This document shows positions 40,416 through 53,420 of a DNA stretch of 64,000 nucleotides, one piece after another. The DNA comes from Cephalopachus bancanus. Its lineage: Eukaryota; Chordata; Mammalia; Primates; Tarsiidae. The notes under the pieces are model-generated. The model made no database searches. It was given only the letters and a program-made list of their open reading frames with translations, and was not told where the DNA came from. A program made the translations under genes and the position numbers. Each line of letters opens with the position of its first letter. Position 1 is the first letter of the stretch. The stretch spans positions 248,001 through 312,000 of the forward strand of contig JAPVLO010000971.1 of NCBI GenBank assembly GCA_027257055.1, written 5' to 3'.

Positions 40416-42149
40416 AAATCTTTCCTAGTTATGAACAGTTTGGGAATGCAAGAGACTAATTAGTAAATAAGAGAATACTTCTGCAATTTGCAAAATTAAT
40501 AAAGAAAAATTTTAGAAAGTTATCAGAAATCTCTCTTGCTTTCTGTGATATACAGGGAATGAATGGTTTTATCCACTTAATTGAATCTCATGGATTTAAC
40601 TCACCATTTCTTAAACTGATCGCAATGAACTTACCCAAATACACTTCTATTTATATGGAATTTCTTCAAAATACTTCACTGTGGAGATATTTGCTTTCTA
40701 GGGGTGGAAATAATTGATGCAGCAATGGGGATGACTTCTAAAACAGATTCCTTCCTGACACTTCTCTAGATAGACAAACTCAGATAACCATAGACACCAC
40801 TTTACTCAGTACCTCCTTTAGTAAGTAGATGATGCACAGGGTTAGAGTACAGGTACAGGTGTGCCACCTTAGGACCTCCACACTACAGAACACAGATTTT
40901 CCACACAGCCTGGAGATCACATAGTCTATTCCATGAATCCTGACATTCAGTTTTGGAAAATATAATCCTCATATCCAATTCTGTGCTTAGGACTATGTAG
41001 TTTTTAAAGAAAGTATTGTTTTGAGAAGATTTTTGTTTTTATTGAAGTCTTATAATTCTAGAAGCTCAGTATGAAATAAACGGAGGAAAAAAAAATCCAA
41101 CACATGAAATGTCTGGTAACCAAAATGGGGAAAAGGAATTTTCTATGATCATTCCCATCATGACTAAGTAACAAAAGTAATTTTCTACTGCTTTCAGTGA
41201 ACTTTCCTTTTAATCACTTCTAAGGAAGTAGTAAAAATTAGGCTGTCGCCCACCATTTGAGAGGGTTAAAAACAGTGTCTTTGCAGAAGGATGAGCACCT
41301 AGCTGTGTGAAAATAAGGTGCGTGATGGACTCTAAAAGCCAGGGAAGTTACAATCTTTGTTCTAGAAGCTCACAGAAGAGTCAAAATGAGAAGAGTTCAT
41401 TCCTGGAGGATAGTATGTGTAACATGTTTTAATCAGGTGGCTGAACTACTCAAAGGAATACAGCCTTACCAGAAGTTGAAAACATTCAATAATGACCCTG
41501 CTGATGTTCCTAATTCTAGGTTGTTTGGTGGGTCTTAAAACTTTAAATAGCCCTGCAAAGGGATGTGGTAAATCCACATGACTCCTCTCTGCTGTGACAG
41601 CTTGGCCCTGTCCAAATGAATTGTAGTCACCATTTCAGCTATTTTAGGCTGAAGTCTGACTTTGTGACACTGGGAGAAGTATAGCATGTGCTTCTTGTGA
41701 AGGGGTGAGCCCGAGCCCTCTGGTGAAACACCTGTACTCAGGCAATGAAAGGTTCAACCCCACATAGTGTAATGACAGCTGAGGCCAAAGCAGCACTGGA
41801 GTTAAAAAGACTTCTCAACAGAAGAGTTGAGAAAGAAGTGTAACCAATAGTTTCTTTGGGGAGGAGACTAATTTCAAAAACAATGGATCAGGTTTCACTT
41901 TGAATAATAATAAGATATTTTCTTTTGTAGATTATACAAGTTCAGGTGGATAGCAAGGCAAAAAAGTAAGTCTTGGGAAACTTCTTTGGGCACCACCTCA
42001 ATAATGGTATATTATTAATAATTATTTTTGTCAAGGATTTGTAAAGCAAATAGAGAAGAGTCAGTTTAAACCCCTGACTGAAAAAACAACTTCAGAAAGG
42101 CTAAAATGGGATCAATCAACACTAACTATATGTTAAAACTTCCCTTGCT

Positions 42150-42365
42150 CTATAGTAGCACTGTCCAATAGAATGTTTTGCAATGATGGAAATGTCCTAA
42201 ATTTGTGCTGTCCAATATGGCAGCCACTAGTCACCTGTGGTTATTGAATACTTGACATGTACTCGTATGACTGGGGAATTGACCTTTGAATTTAATTTAA
42301 TTTCAAGTTAAATAGCTGCATGTGGCTAGTGGGTACCATGTTAAACAGTTCAGCTATACAGGATA
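42150..42365. mobile_element. palindromic DNA transposon, copy 2
   Basis: 'agcactgtccaatagaatgt', 'tgtccaatatggcagccact', 'gcatgtggctagtgggtacc': same family and orientation as 40205-40415, here with a more complete left end. Confidence 0.72.
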
Positions 42366-43436
42366 ATATTGTGGCCTAATAGTTTCCCCAAAATTCATAA
42401 AAATGCTCTTATAACCAGAGCTGCATACAATTATTCACAAACTTCAGGGGTTGAATAATAATAAATTAATAATATGATTTATGACATAACTGAAAATACT
42501 TAAGAAAAGTTTTATAGTTGGCAGGAGTCATGTGACTAAGGAAGACTACTATTCAATCAACCACTTAAATAACAGAGTTAACATTTTTCAATCTCAAAAT
42601 TAAGTCAAACATAAATTAATTTTAAGTCTGTAAGATAATCAAATTTCCTTTGTTTCCCTGAGGAGTTGAGCAGGGGATGCTGTCCCATAGTATATTCTCC
42701 CCCATGGTGGGAAAACTCCACTATTTTATGTTGGGTCTTTTTGAGAACTATTGATTGGTTGGTTGCTTTCTAAAACTTTATTTCAACATAACTATGCTTA
42801 CAGAAATATACTCATACTGGTTAAAACATTGCAATTTAAGCTTAACTTATCCTACACAATTTGGACCAAAAACTTAGTCTCTGGTTTAAGATTTGAAAAA
42901 AGGATTTGCAATCTGGTTTCTTTTTATCTATTACAAATGTATAAAAGATTCTCTATCAAATGCCACTTAAAGAAGTCAGCAAGAACTTTGAGAAATTTAC
43001 CTCTGGTTTGCCTCAGAAAAATAAAATGTATTGCACTACATAAGTTTATAAAATTGGTGCAAGAACACATTTTTGTAATGTTTCAATGCCAGTTTACAAG
43101 GTTCAATAACGAACAGATATGGAAAGGGGTAGGAGGGAGCCTATGTACATGTAGAATTGTAAAAGCTATCTGATTTAGTTGATATTGCATGTAGATTGTA
43201 AATCTACCAAACCAAAATTAAGGTAATTTCTTCTATTTGAATTAAGACTATCAGCTCACAGCATCTGCTGAGCTCAACAAGGAACCTGGGCACACTAGCT
43301 ATAAGTTTTTCTGGTTTACTCAAAAAAGAAAATTAAGTTTCTTCCCCAGCTTTTCAGTTCAGAAGTGACAGTATATTATAGGCAAGGTGTTCCTTCTATT
43401 GCCAACATTCATAGGGTGACATGCAGTGAGGTTGAG

Positions 43437-43710
43437 TTTTTTTTTTTTTTGCGTTGGAGTCTTACTCCGTCGCCCAGGTTGGAGTGCAGTGGCACGCTCA
43501 CAGCCACCCCAGCATTGACCTGCTGGGCTCTGGAGATCCTTCCGCCTCAGCCTTCCAAGTAGTGGGAACTACAGACACGCGCTACCATGCCCGGCTGATT
43601 TTTTGATTTACTGTAGAGATGAGGTCTCGCCAAGTTGCCCAGGCTGTTCTCAAACCCATAGGCTCAAGCAATCCCCTCTCCTCAGCCTCCCAGAGCGTTG
43701 GGATTACAGG
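43437..43710 (-). mobile_element. lemur-type Alu, 5'-truncated
   Basis: T-run, 'gcgttggagtcttactccg', 'gatttactgtagagatgag', ending at 'gcgttgggattacagg'. The first 20 or so bases of the left arm (the 'ctgagccaccgagcccgg' part) are missing. Confidence 0.93.
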
Positions 43711-44528
43711 TCAAATGATTTTAGAAGTGATTCTAAAAAATAAAATGGCCCTTCTTAGAAAAGACTAGAGTAAAACATCCAGCTATAGTTATAAGAAGAC
43801 TTATTTAAAAAATGCTGCCCCTTGTGAATTATACCTCAATCAATAATAAATAAAGTAGCCCCCAAATAAGAAGCAGCCTCTTTCAGAATCTTTTAGTCAA
43901 ACAGATTTCCCATATGAAGTGATTAGGTGATTATCATTTTACTTTTCTTTTCCTTATTTTTTTTTTTGATGAGGTAGAGGATAGTAGGGAGAGCGGTAAG
44001 AGGGAGAAAAAATACCTAAAAGAATAAAGAATAAAAAAAGGTAAGAAAAGTGATCTGAAAATATTGTCTAGTAGAGGAAGGTATTAGGCAATTTTTATTT
44101 ACTGCTTTGTGATGATTGTTCAATCCTAGTTCCAATTCTAATTCAATGTTATTTCCATCGAACTGAACTCACATTTTCTGTCAACATACTTAAGTTTGAG
44201 AAAACATGGCCTAGATTCACATTAAATAATATTGGATAATGTAACTATATCTCTGTTATGAATTTTAAAGATAAATCTAAAATGCAATCTCCCATTTATT
44301 ATAATTTATTACTTAGATTCATAGTAAGATAGTACCTTAAATGATTTAAAAAGCCTAAATCTTATTGAAGTGGTGATAATTTCTGAAAATGAGAATTTAG
44401 CTATTACAAAAACAATGGCCAACACTAGTATATACTTAAGGGGCACCAAAGCAGAACAAAAACATTATCATTATGTTTAATCATAAACATTATTACCATA
44501 ATATTAACTATATCTGTCTGGCTTTTTA

Positions 44529-44630
<102 letters not shown>

Positions 44631-45384
44631 CTATAAAAGACAAAAGATAATGAATGTATATAATCATTTAAAAAAGTGAAGATGCTTCAGCTAAAACAAA
44701 CAATAAAGCTCAAATTCTTAAGCGTAAAACTTCGATCGAATTTTAGGAGATTGAAGATTTTATTCCATGATACTGGTAAGCACCTGAAGTCAGGGATGTG
44801 AAGTTAAAACTGATGGTAAAATAATGTTTTATTTTCAGCAATATTAAAGGGCAGAAATAATACATCATGTAATTTTCAGATATATGGCTATGTTGTTAAA
44901 ATAACCATAATTATTTTGAAGGTATCAAGCTACCTTTCACACGGTTTGTCATATAAAACTAGCATTTGAAAAATTAACTCTACAACTGATCTAGCATTCT
45001 ATGTTGTTAAGAATAATTGGATTATAAAAATCAGAATATTTGAACTAGTACAAACTTTTCAAGGGCATGTAATTCAATTGTTTCCTCCATGCGCAATCCC
45101 CTTCGATCCTGGATGATCATTCTGTTGACCTCATCCAGTAGGAGATTCACTTTCTGGCAGCCCATTAGAATTTTGAGACAGTATTATTTTAAAAAATGTT
45201 ATTTCTTGCCTAGACCCTCATCTGGCTTGTTTAGGTAAGCTCTGTCTTCTGGGGCAACACAGAGCAAACATACTACCTTTTCCATATTAACTTTTCAATA
45301 ATGAAGAGGGAGATCACACTCCCATTAAATCTATTCTCTGAAATACTGTCTCTAGTTACCGCAACTATTTATCCTGTATATTTC

Positions 45385-45674
45385 TTTTTTTTTTTTTTTT
45401 TGAGTTGGAGTCTCACTCTGTTGCCCAGACTGGAGTGCAGTGGCCGCTCCCGGCCACCGCAGCTTCGACCTGCTGGGCTCCGGCGATCCTTCCGCCTCAG
45501 CCTTCCGAGTAGCCGGAATTACAGGCATGCGCTACCACGTCCGGCTGATTTTTTTATTTATTGTAGAGATGAGGTCTCGCTGCCCAGGTGGGTCTCGAAC
45601 CCGCGGGCTCAGACAATCCACTCACCTCAGCCTCCCAAAGGCGCGGGATTACAGGCTGAGCCACCGAGCCCGGC
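45385..45674 (-). mobile_element. young lemur-type Alu, 'cgctgcccagg' subtype
   Basis: Perfect 16-bp target-site duplication 'ttatcctgtatatttc' (45369-45384 and 45675-45690). It lacks the bases between 'ctcgc' and 'tgcccagg' found in other copies ('cgccaagttgcccagg'), a deletion shared with 49371 and nearly with 55194. Preserved CpGs indicate youth. Confidence 0.96.
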
Positions 45675-45774
45675 TTATCCTGTATATTTCAAACCTCTTG
45701 TTCTTCTTCTTCTTCCCCCTTTGGTTCTACTCTCACTTGTCAATATATCTTGAAGATTTATATGCTATAAGTAC

Positions 45775-46480
45775 TATTCATTCATTTCATAAATATTTCT
45801 TGAGAGCCTACTATGCACCAGGCATTATCCTATGCACTTGGGTATACAAGTAAAACCAACAAAGATTTCAGCCCTCATGTAACTCACATTTTAGTGTGAG
45901 AAGAAGAGAAAACACAAAAATGGTAAATTATAGAGTATATAAAAAATTCTATGAAATAAAACAAAAAAGTAAAGCAGAGTAAGAGGCATTAGGTACACTG
46001 AATTAAAATAGGATGGTCAGAGTAGGCCCAATTGAGAAAATGACATTTAAAAGAGGTGAAAAAGTAGTCTAGGCAGAGAGAACAACCAATGCAAAGCCCA
46101 AGGGAGAGAATATGTCTGAATTTTTTTAGAAGTAGCAAGGAGACCAATGTGTGTGAAGTGAAGTGGCAGGGTAGGGGAAGCTCAGTGGATTAGATCAGAG
46201 AGATGACTAGACTGGGATAGGCCATGAAGGGTCTGGCTTTTACTTTGAGTGGGAAAGGGAGCCACTGGGGCAGGGTTGTGAGCTGGAGTGACAAGATCCA
46301 ACTTAACTTTAAAGGAAAACTGGTGGCTGTGCTGAGAATAAGTTGGAAGGGTACGAGGGTTAAAAAATAAAGCAGAAAGACCATTTAGGAGGTTACCGTA
46401 GTAATCCAGGTGAAAGATGACAGTGGATGAAACCAGATGAAAACAATAAAAAGGATGAAAGAGAGATAGACTCTGAATAT
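45775..46480 (-). mobile_element. L2 LINE remnant
   Basis: Reverse L2 3' end: 'ttcataaatatttcttgaga', 'gcctactatgcaccaggcat', 'cttgggtatacaagtaaaac', followed by the related 'aatgcaaagcccaagggaga' and 'aagggtctggcttttacttt'. Confidence 0.7.
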
Positions 46481-46489
46481 AGCTTGGTT

Positions 46490-47460
46490 ATTGTTTTCTC
46501 CAAAAAGTTTTACTGAGGCATAATTAGTATACAATAAGTGGCACATATTTAAAATGTGCAATTTGATAGGTTTTGACATATGTCTACAACCATAACATCA
46601 TCACCACAATCACAATAATGAACGCATTAATCATTAACAAAAGTATCCTCATGCCCTTTTGTAATCTCTCCTCTCCATCCCCAAGCCTACCTTCTGTCTC
46701 TATAGATTAGCTTGTATTTTCTAGAATTTTATGCAAATGGAATTATACAGTATGTGCTCATTATTGTCTAGTTTCTTTCATTTGGTATAATGATTTTGAA
46801 TTCATCTATGTTGTTGCATGTTTCAAGAGTTCATTTCTTTTTAGTGCCGAATGGCTTCCATTGTATGGATGTACCATGTTTAATCTTTCATCTGTTGATG
46901 GACCCTGGGTTGTGCCCAGTTTTTGGCTACTACATATAAAGCTGCTATGAACATTCATGTACAAGTCTTGGTATAAAGATATGTTACATTTCTCTTATGT
47001 AACTACTAAAAAGTAGAATGGCTGGGTCATATGATATAATCCAGTTTAACTTTTTAAGAAATTGCCAAACTATTTTCCAAAGTGGTTGTGCCATTTTACA
47101 TTCCCACAAGCAGTTGTTCTACATTTCTGTCAACACATAGTATGGTCAGCCTTTTTGATTTTAGCCATTCTAATACACGTGTACAGGTATCTCATTGTGG
47201 TGTTATTTTCCTAATGACTAATGATGTTGATCATCTTTGTATGTGCTTATTTGCCATGTGCATATCATCTTTGTTGAAGTGTCTGTTCAAATCTTTTCCC
47301 ATTTTGAATTAGGTTGTATGTTTTCTTATGGAGTTTTGAGAATTCTTTACACATTCTAGATATAAGGCCTTTATCAGATATATAATTTGCAAATGTTTAC
47401 TCCCAGTTTGTGGCATGCTTCTTTTTTCTCTTAACAGTGTATTTCAAAGAATAGAAGTTC
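46490..47460 (-). mobile_element. old L1 fragment inserted in the L2
   Basis: Antisense L1M 3' region: 'aattagtatacaataagtgg', 'ctatagattagcttgtattt', 'gttgatggaccctgggttgt', 'ataaggcctttatcagata'. L2-type sequence resumes at about 47570. Confidence 0.85.
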
Positions 47461-47549
47461 ACTTAAAACATTTTAAAAAAAATTTTAAAGATGTGGGGTA
47501 CAATTCAGGATTAGGTATACAAACGTTGATTATGCAGGTACCCTTGTAG
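47461..47549 (-). mobile_element. short L1 3' tail insertion
   Basis: An 89-base L1 3' end ('gatgtggggtacaattcagg', 'attaggtatacaaacgttga') with a 12-bp near-perfect target-site duplication: 'gaatagaagttc' (47449-47460) and 'gaacagaagttc' (47550-47561). It lies inside the old L1, whose sequence continues after it. Confidence 0.85.
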
Positions 47550-47569
47550 GAACAGAAGTTCTTAATTCT

Positions 47570-47770
47570 GCATATATTTTGGAGGTAGAGAGAACAGGGT
47601 TTTCTAACAGACTTGATGTAGGGTGTGAGAGGAAGAGGAAGTCCATGACAACATCAAGGTTTTTGGTGCAAGCACCAACTGAGATGGGGAAGACTGGGGC
47701 AGGCAGCCTGAAAGACGCATAACAGGCCTAGTTTCCAGAGCAACAGGTGGGCACTGGAGCTGATTTTTAA
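47570..47770 (-). mobile_element. L2-like remnant, continuation
   Basis: 'gggtgtgagaggaagaggaa', 'catcaaggtttttggtgca', 'actgagatggggaagactgg': same family as 62450-62640, so probably the separated part of the L2 at 45775. Confidence 0.55.
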
Positions 47771-48189
47771 AACATTTCCTATTCAATAGAATAAATACTT
47801 TCCCCCAAAGTCCACTATTTTAGCCAGAGTTATTGATAACAAGGAAACTGATGATTCAAAAGTGAAGTGTTAAAACAACTACACAGTGATAAGACAGAAT
47901 ATGTGCATTCCATCTTACGCCTCCTTTAATTACATTAAAAACTCTAGATATGATATATAAAGCAACTAACAGAGGACTCTGAAAGCTGGAGAAAAGAAGG
48001 TGGATTGGGTAAGGAGCCCAGGAGTTGAGGGGCAATCCTGTGGTATAATTTAACAATCATGAGACATTCACGTATTACTTGGCTTAATACCCAAATTCTT
48101 TTTTGATATGAAATGGTTGAGTAGGTGGTTTTATCAAAGAAATAATTGTCTTTTTTAAATAAAAAAATAAAAAAACCTCCCAAAAACTA

Positions 48190-48345
48190 GAGATGAGGTC
48201 TTGTTATGCTGCCCAGGTTGGAGTGCAGTGGCTATTCACAGGTGTGATCATATCACACAGCCTTGAACTCCTGGGCTTAAATGATCCTCCTGCCTCCCAA
48301 GTAGATGGGACTATAGTTATATGCCGCTAAGACTGGCTTTTTTTT
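48190..48345 (-). mobile_element. Alu monomer or partial AluJ
   Basis: 'gagatgaggtcttgttatgc', 'ggagtgcagtggctattcac', 'cttgaactcctgggcttaaa': one Alu arm, reverse, old. Confidence 0.75.
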
Positions 48346-48420
48346 TTATATAAAGCAACAGTATTATAACAGTACTCTTCATTATAAGGTTTTTTGTTAT
48401 CTCATTTTTTTCTATTATTC

Positions 48421-48585
48421 TATTTTATTTTATTTTTGAGATGGGGACTTGTTCTGTCGCCCAGGCAGGAGTGCGGTGGAATGATCATAGCTCACTGTAG
48501 CCTCAAACTTCTAGACTCAAGCAAAGCTTCCACCTTAGCTTCCTGAGTAGCTGGAATTAGAGGCTCCAGCCACTGCGCCTGGCAC
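48421..48585 (-). mobile_element. Alu monomer (FLAM-like)
   Basis: 'tttttgagatggggacttgt', 'cgcccaggcaggagtgcggt', 'agccactgcgcctggc': single reverse Alu arm. Confidence 0.82.
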
Positions 48586-49370
48586 CACCTTATTTCTTAA
48601 TTTTGCAAGTTATTCAGGAGTTTTTCACATTTAACCCACAACTTAAATTTTAGCCATTCTAAATTAATACCACTTATATCCAAGGTAGTGATTTACAAAT
48701 ATATATAGACAAGTATTGAAATACAAGATAAGCCTGCTCTTACCAGCTAGATAACATTGAATTCTTTCATCTTCAGATGACATATAAGCAGTGAAGTTAA
48801 ACTGTAGTTCAGATATGGCATGTGACACTGAATTCAAACAGCCTTCTTAAACTTTTTCATTTAAGTTACTGACGTTTTTCTGGTGCCAGGAATCTATTAT
48901 TATTATTTTTTAGAGAAATCTATTATGTTTTAAGCTCAGATTACATAGAACAAGAACTGTAATCATTGGCTTTCAAAAATAAATGTTATTAGCCAGGATA
49001 CATTTTGAAAGCCACCGTAAAATGTTAAAACATCTTCTAAAGGATCTTAAAAAAACTAAAATGGCTGCCATTTTCATTGTTATTTTGTATTTAAAATAGC
49101 TTATAATGATCAAAAGATTCCCATTATGGAAAAACTGAGAAAAGTAAAGGAGAAATAGGAATTTTCGCTAGACAGCTCATTATATATCTGGGAGAAAAAT
49201 ATTAAGAAAGTATCTCAAAACTGTTTACTGGGGAAATCAGGATATGCATCGGAGGGTTGAATGCATATATGAGAAGCAATATTCTCAAGGAGAACCAAGA
49301 ACCACTGGAATCTCAAAATTGTTCTGTAATATTCCATGTCATTGCCATTAAGATACATTATTAATCTATG

Positions 49371-49658
49371 TTTTTTTTTTTTTTTGAGTTGGAGTCTCAC
49401 TTGGTCGCCCAGACTGGAGTGCAGTGGCCGCTCCCGGCCACCGCAGCCTCACTTGCTGGGCTCCAGCGATTCTTCCGCCTCAGCCTTCCAAGTAGCCGGA
49501 ATTATAGGCACGCACTACCACACCCGGCTGATTTTTTGATTTATTGTAGAGATGAGGTCTCGCTGCCCAGGCGGGTCTCGAACCCGCGGGCTCAGGCAAT
49601 CCACTCACCTCAGCCTCCCAAAGGCGCGGGATTACAGGTTGAGCCACTGAGCCTGGCT
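49371..49658 (-). mobile_element. young lemur-type Alu, 'cgctgcccagg' subtype
   Basis: Perfect 10-bp target-site duplication 'ttaatctatg' (49361-49370 and 49659-49668). Shares the left-arm deletion with the copy at 45385 and keeps many CpGs. Confidence 0.95.
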
Positions 49659-49729
49659 TTAATCTATGTTTTTATATATCTCATTGTTTTGCATAATCTC
49701 TGGGAAATAGCATGGTATGAATGAACATT

Positions 49730-50500
49730 CATTCCTTATATCATCAATATTTATTAAGCGTCTACTACGTGCCAGATACATTCTAGGTGCTAGACAGAAG
49801 TGAACCAAGAGCCAGAGATTCTTAGCCCTTATGCTTATATTTTATAGGGCAGACAGAGAATAAACAAATAAAATATAAGTATGTCTTACGGTGACAATGG
49901 CTATGGAGAAATATAAAGCAGGGAAAGGGAATAGGGGAATACTGGTGGCAGGGGACACATTTAAAATAGGGTAGACAGATTAGGTCTTACTTACTGAGAA
50001 GCTGATATCCGGGAGCAGAGGAAAAGCAGTTTGCGTTTTTTCAATTTCAAAAGAGAAAAAGAAGAGGAGCAAGGACAGAGGCCTATTGGGTTCCAATGTG
50101 AAGAACTGGGTGAGAGGAGATAAAGAACCAGCAAGGTAGCCAGAGAGGAAGAAGGGCAACTAGGAGAGCAGTTGTCCTGGGAGCCAAGGGAAGACAGTGT
50201 TTCAGAGGGATGTTCTCAAATGTTACTGACGGGCCAGGAAGGACAAGGCCTGGGGTTTGATCACTGGACTTAGCAATGTAAGGATCAGTGGTGACTTGAC
50301 AAGAGCTATTTTAGTAGAGTTAATAGGATTTTAACACCGACCAGAGTGGGTTCACGTGAAAGGAATGGGAGGAATTAGAGAACGTGAATAGTACAGACAA
50401 CTCTTTCCATAAGTTTTGCTATCAAGGGAAGTAGAGATTAGGGGCAGAAGCTGGAGGGGGTTGTAGGTTAACAGAAGGTATATGTGTGTATATATATGTA
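49730..50500 (-). mobile_element. L2 LINE remnant
   Basis: 'atatttattaagcgtctact', 'acgtgccagatacattctag', 'agacagagaataaacaaata', 'atggagaaatataaagcagg' follow the reverse L2 3' region; identity fades after about 50300. Confidence 0.7.
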
Positions 50501-50523
50501 TACATGTGTGTGTATGTGTGTAT
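50478..50523. repeat. TG/TA microsatellite
   Basis: Mixed TG and TA dinucleotides, 'atgtgtgtatatatatgtat' onward. Confidence 0.9.
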
Positions 50524-50644
50524 AATAAAAATAAGCTACAGCATGTTAGATCCAATAGAGACAAAAACTGAAAGAAGGAAGTTTTTAGGTGAATGTGGTC
50601 AAAGCAAAAGGGACAGGATCCAGAGGACTATGAAAGGGTAGTGG

Positions 50645-50760
50645 TCAGCTGAATTAAAATGCTGGTTCCACCACTGACAACTTCTGTGACTCGGGGCAAG
50701 ATTTTTAACTTCTCTGAGCATTTATTTTCTAACCCGTGAAGTGAGAATTTTCTGGAGTGA
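50645..50760 (+). mobile_element. MIR SINE
   Basis: 'ggttccaccactgacaactt', 'ctgtgactcggggcaagatt', 'aacttctctgagcatttatt': MIR core in sense. It lies about 480 bases past the donor of the 123-nt CASK exon. Confidence 0.8.
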
Positions 50761-51241
50761 TTGAATATATAATGTCTTAATCAAACAGCACTGTTTTCAT
50801 TGACAGCCCAAGTTATATTTTTCCTTAATACTCACTAGTAAGATTGGATATGAGAGGTATTTTTTAAAAAACTGCCTTTTTCCTAAGATAATAAATTCAT
50901 ATCTGGTATCTACTGAAAAACAGTTAATGCTATAAAGCACACAGTCACACCCAAAAGAAAGATACTTAATTTATTACAATACAATATTATTTTAATCGTT
51001 CACGTTGCATATCTTTAGCAGAGAACAAATAGGCCTGTCTCCCTGACATATTCTGCCTTAATTCTCTTTGGACCCACTATCTGAAAGATACTCAAATGGT
51101 ATATCCTCTATTCAGATGCTTATAGATGATGCACAGGAACAGCAAACAAGATGAACAAAAATAATGAAAAATGCTCAGAGTAATACATTCCTGTCACCGG
51201 AAGTGTTTAAAGTGTAGATAATGACCTAAGAGCTCATGTAC

Positions 51242-51364
51242 CTTAAGCCATGGGTGATTCAGTGCTTCATAAACAGTGATCCTTTCAGCTGGATCCAGCA
51301 TCAGCATGCGACGTACTAAGTCTTTGGCACTTTCAGAGATATGGCTCCACTGCCTTGGATTCAT
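51242..51364 (-). CDS. CASK: CASK exon: end of kinase-like domain (alpha-G to alpha-I)
   Basis: This 123-nt exon encodes exactly 41 codons, about residues 237 to 277, starting [16 protein letters not shown] and ending ALNHPWLK. It carries the kinase subdomain XI arginine in DPAERIT and the HPWLK motif that closes most CaM-kinase catalytic domains. The acceptor has a long pyrimidine tract (tttcctttcctcctcctcag). The donor AAG|gtacat departs from consensus at intron positions 4 to 6, so it may depend on splicing enhancers. Both ends are in phase 0, so skipping this exon would keep the frame but remove the kinase C-terminal helices. Confidence 0.97.
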
Positions 51365-53032
51365 CTGAGGAGGAGGAAAGGAAATTTACACATAGTTATC
51401 TTCAGTGAGAAGTTAACATTCACTATTGTTTAATATTCTTATACTGCTTCAATGTGACTACTCAGAGCAAGGAATTCAAATTTTATTCTAAGGGCTTGCT
51501 TTTGAAGGAAGAAAAGGATAAATGCAATTCTTTTTTTTTTTTAGTTGTTCACTGTATGATAATTTGCATCAGTAAATATTCCATGCATATGTTCTTGTTT
51601 TTATATGTTATAATATTTTCAATAACTGAAGAATGAAATGTTCGCGATTCCAATTTCTATCTTTAGGTCTCTGGCTAAAGAGACTAGAATATGTTAATTC
51701 AAAAAGGACTAAAATAAAAGTTAAAAATTTTAAAGAAATATTTTTTAAATGTTTTAAAAATTGGGATCAGTTCAGAATTACTCTATGAACTATGCAAAGC
51801 TACTAATAGGATATTTTGGTCACTGTATATTAATTTCGGTATTTAGGAAAAAGTATAGGCTCTACAAAGTAAGCAATTCACTTGACTATTGTCCTCAGTA
51901 AAGTTACTTTTGTCTGTTTTTACTAAGCCACATGGTAAACTGACTAAAATCAAACAAAAATAATTATGAGCTGTACAAAAGACACAGGATTTATGAGGAT
52001 GGCTGTGGGTCTGTGAGGAAAGAGCTGGAAAGTTCCTGGGAAAAGGGGTATGTCTAAGATCAGGAATCAGAAAAAAATTCAAAGATAGTGCTTACAGTTT
52101 GGAGTTGGGAAGGCAAATGGGGAAAGGAGGTAGAGATGGAGGAGACCCTTATTCCCTATTCAACATCAGGAAGCCAACTGATGGGGTGCGCTTACAAGAG
52201 CTGCCTGGTGCCATGAGCTTCAAGAGACAAAGCAACGGCTTTAACAGGCAGACTTATTCCCTTTCTAAGGGAGAAAGATGGAGGATAAACTCTACATCTA
52301 TTTAAAGCCAAACGAAATCACAGTGTTTGCACCACAGTACAAATGAATCATTACAATTTGGACTCAGTTCTGTTTAATGTGAGGCTTTGTAGTTGTAGAT
52401 GGGGAGTGAAAAGTGTCTTCATATTAGGGGTAGTTCTTAAAATTGAAGAGTGTTTCATTTTCTTTTTCCTAACAGGCAGAATTGCAAATAGTAGCCACTT
52501 CTGCTTGTCAAATCTCATTAAGATGAATGCCACAAGACTATTTAAATATTGTCACCTTATTGAAATGGTGGTCAACTGACCAGTTTCAAATAAGGAGGTG
52601 AGTGATTAGACAAGTCTTGGACAGCCTTGTTCTCTTTTCCCCATACTTGAGTTGATGTGCTCTTTAAAGTCTAAATGATTTTTCCTTGGAAAAGGGGTTG
52701 ATCATCTGAAAGTGGTGGTAAGATTTCTGAAATGAGTAGAGGTTTAGAAGAATATTCCCCTGTCCTTTTAATGAGAGTCCAATGCAGGGCTTTTTCTTCC
52801 TTCAGCTGAAGAGTAGATAAAATTGATTTGGGAGGTTGAGCCAATACAGGGGAACAAAATAGGGCTATAAAACAATTTCATTTATTTGAATATCCAAGTC
52901 ATGGCAGCTTTGAATCTTGCTGTGTAGATACCAACTGGTTACCTGTAACAATGATGTAAGATGACATTGTATCTTTTACATATAGTTTGGGAAATATATT
53001 TTTGTCTCTTATAAATAAGTAATAAGCTAACT

Positions 53033-53178
53033 GGAGGGGCGAGGTGGCTCACACCTATAAACCCAGTATTTTGAGAGGCTGAGACGGAAGGATCATTTGA
53101 ACCCAGGAGTTCGAGACCAGCCTGGGCAACATAGCAAGATCCTGTCTCTATTAGAAACGACAACAACAAAAAGAAGTT
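53033..53178 (+). mobile_element. Alu left monomer
   Basis: 'cgaggtggctcacacctata', 'gttcgagaccagcctgggca', 'acatagcaagatcctgtctc', then an A-rich tail: a single left arm. Confidence 0.85.
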
Positions 53179-53420
53179 AATTGAGGTTAAGTGTTAGCAT
53201 GTATTCCAGCTAAATAGTGTTTTCTGACATCTACCTTAAAGAATCAAGTAAGCTAGCAAATGAGAATTAAAAAGTCAAATTAAAGTCACTTAAGACCAGT
53301 AGCAGTTTATAAACTATGACAATTTAAATGTGTTATACTTAAAAGGTGTTATTGGGCAACCCACTTGGGTTCCCTCCCACTGTGGGAGCTTTTCTGTCCT
53401 CTCAATAAGTCCTGCTTTCT

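Larger units (their letters stand above)
44631..51241 (-). other. CASK: CASK intron (6.6 kb)
   Basis: It contains two young Alus (45385-45674 and 49371-49658), an L2 remnant interrupted by an old L1 that itself carries a young L1 tail (45775-47770), two Alu monomers (48190-48585), a second L2 remnant (49730-50500) and a MIR. I recognise nothing in 44631-45384, 47771-48189, 48586-49370 or 50761-51241. Confidence 0.92.

Noticed and set aside
42751..43173. 140-codon open frame on the + strand.
   Set aside because: It lies in plain AT-rich intron with no family resemblance, and is opposite to CASK; I could not separate it from chance.
45301..45853. Overlapping 137- and 150-codon open frames.
   Set aside because: They are translations of the young Alu at 45385-45674 read in two frames; CpG-rich young Alus often stay open.
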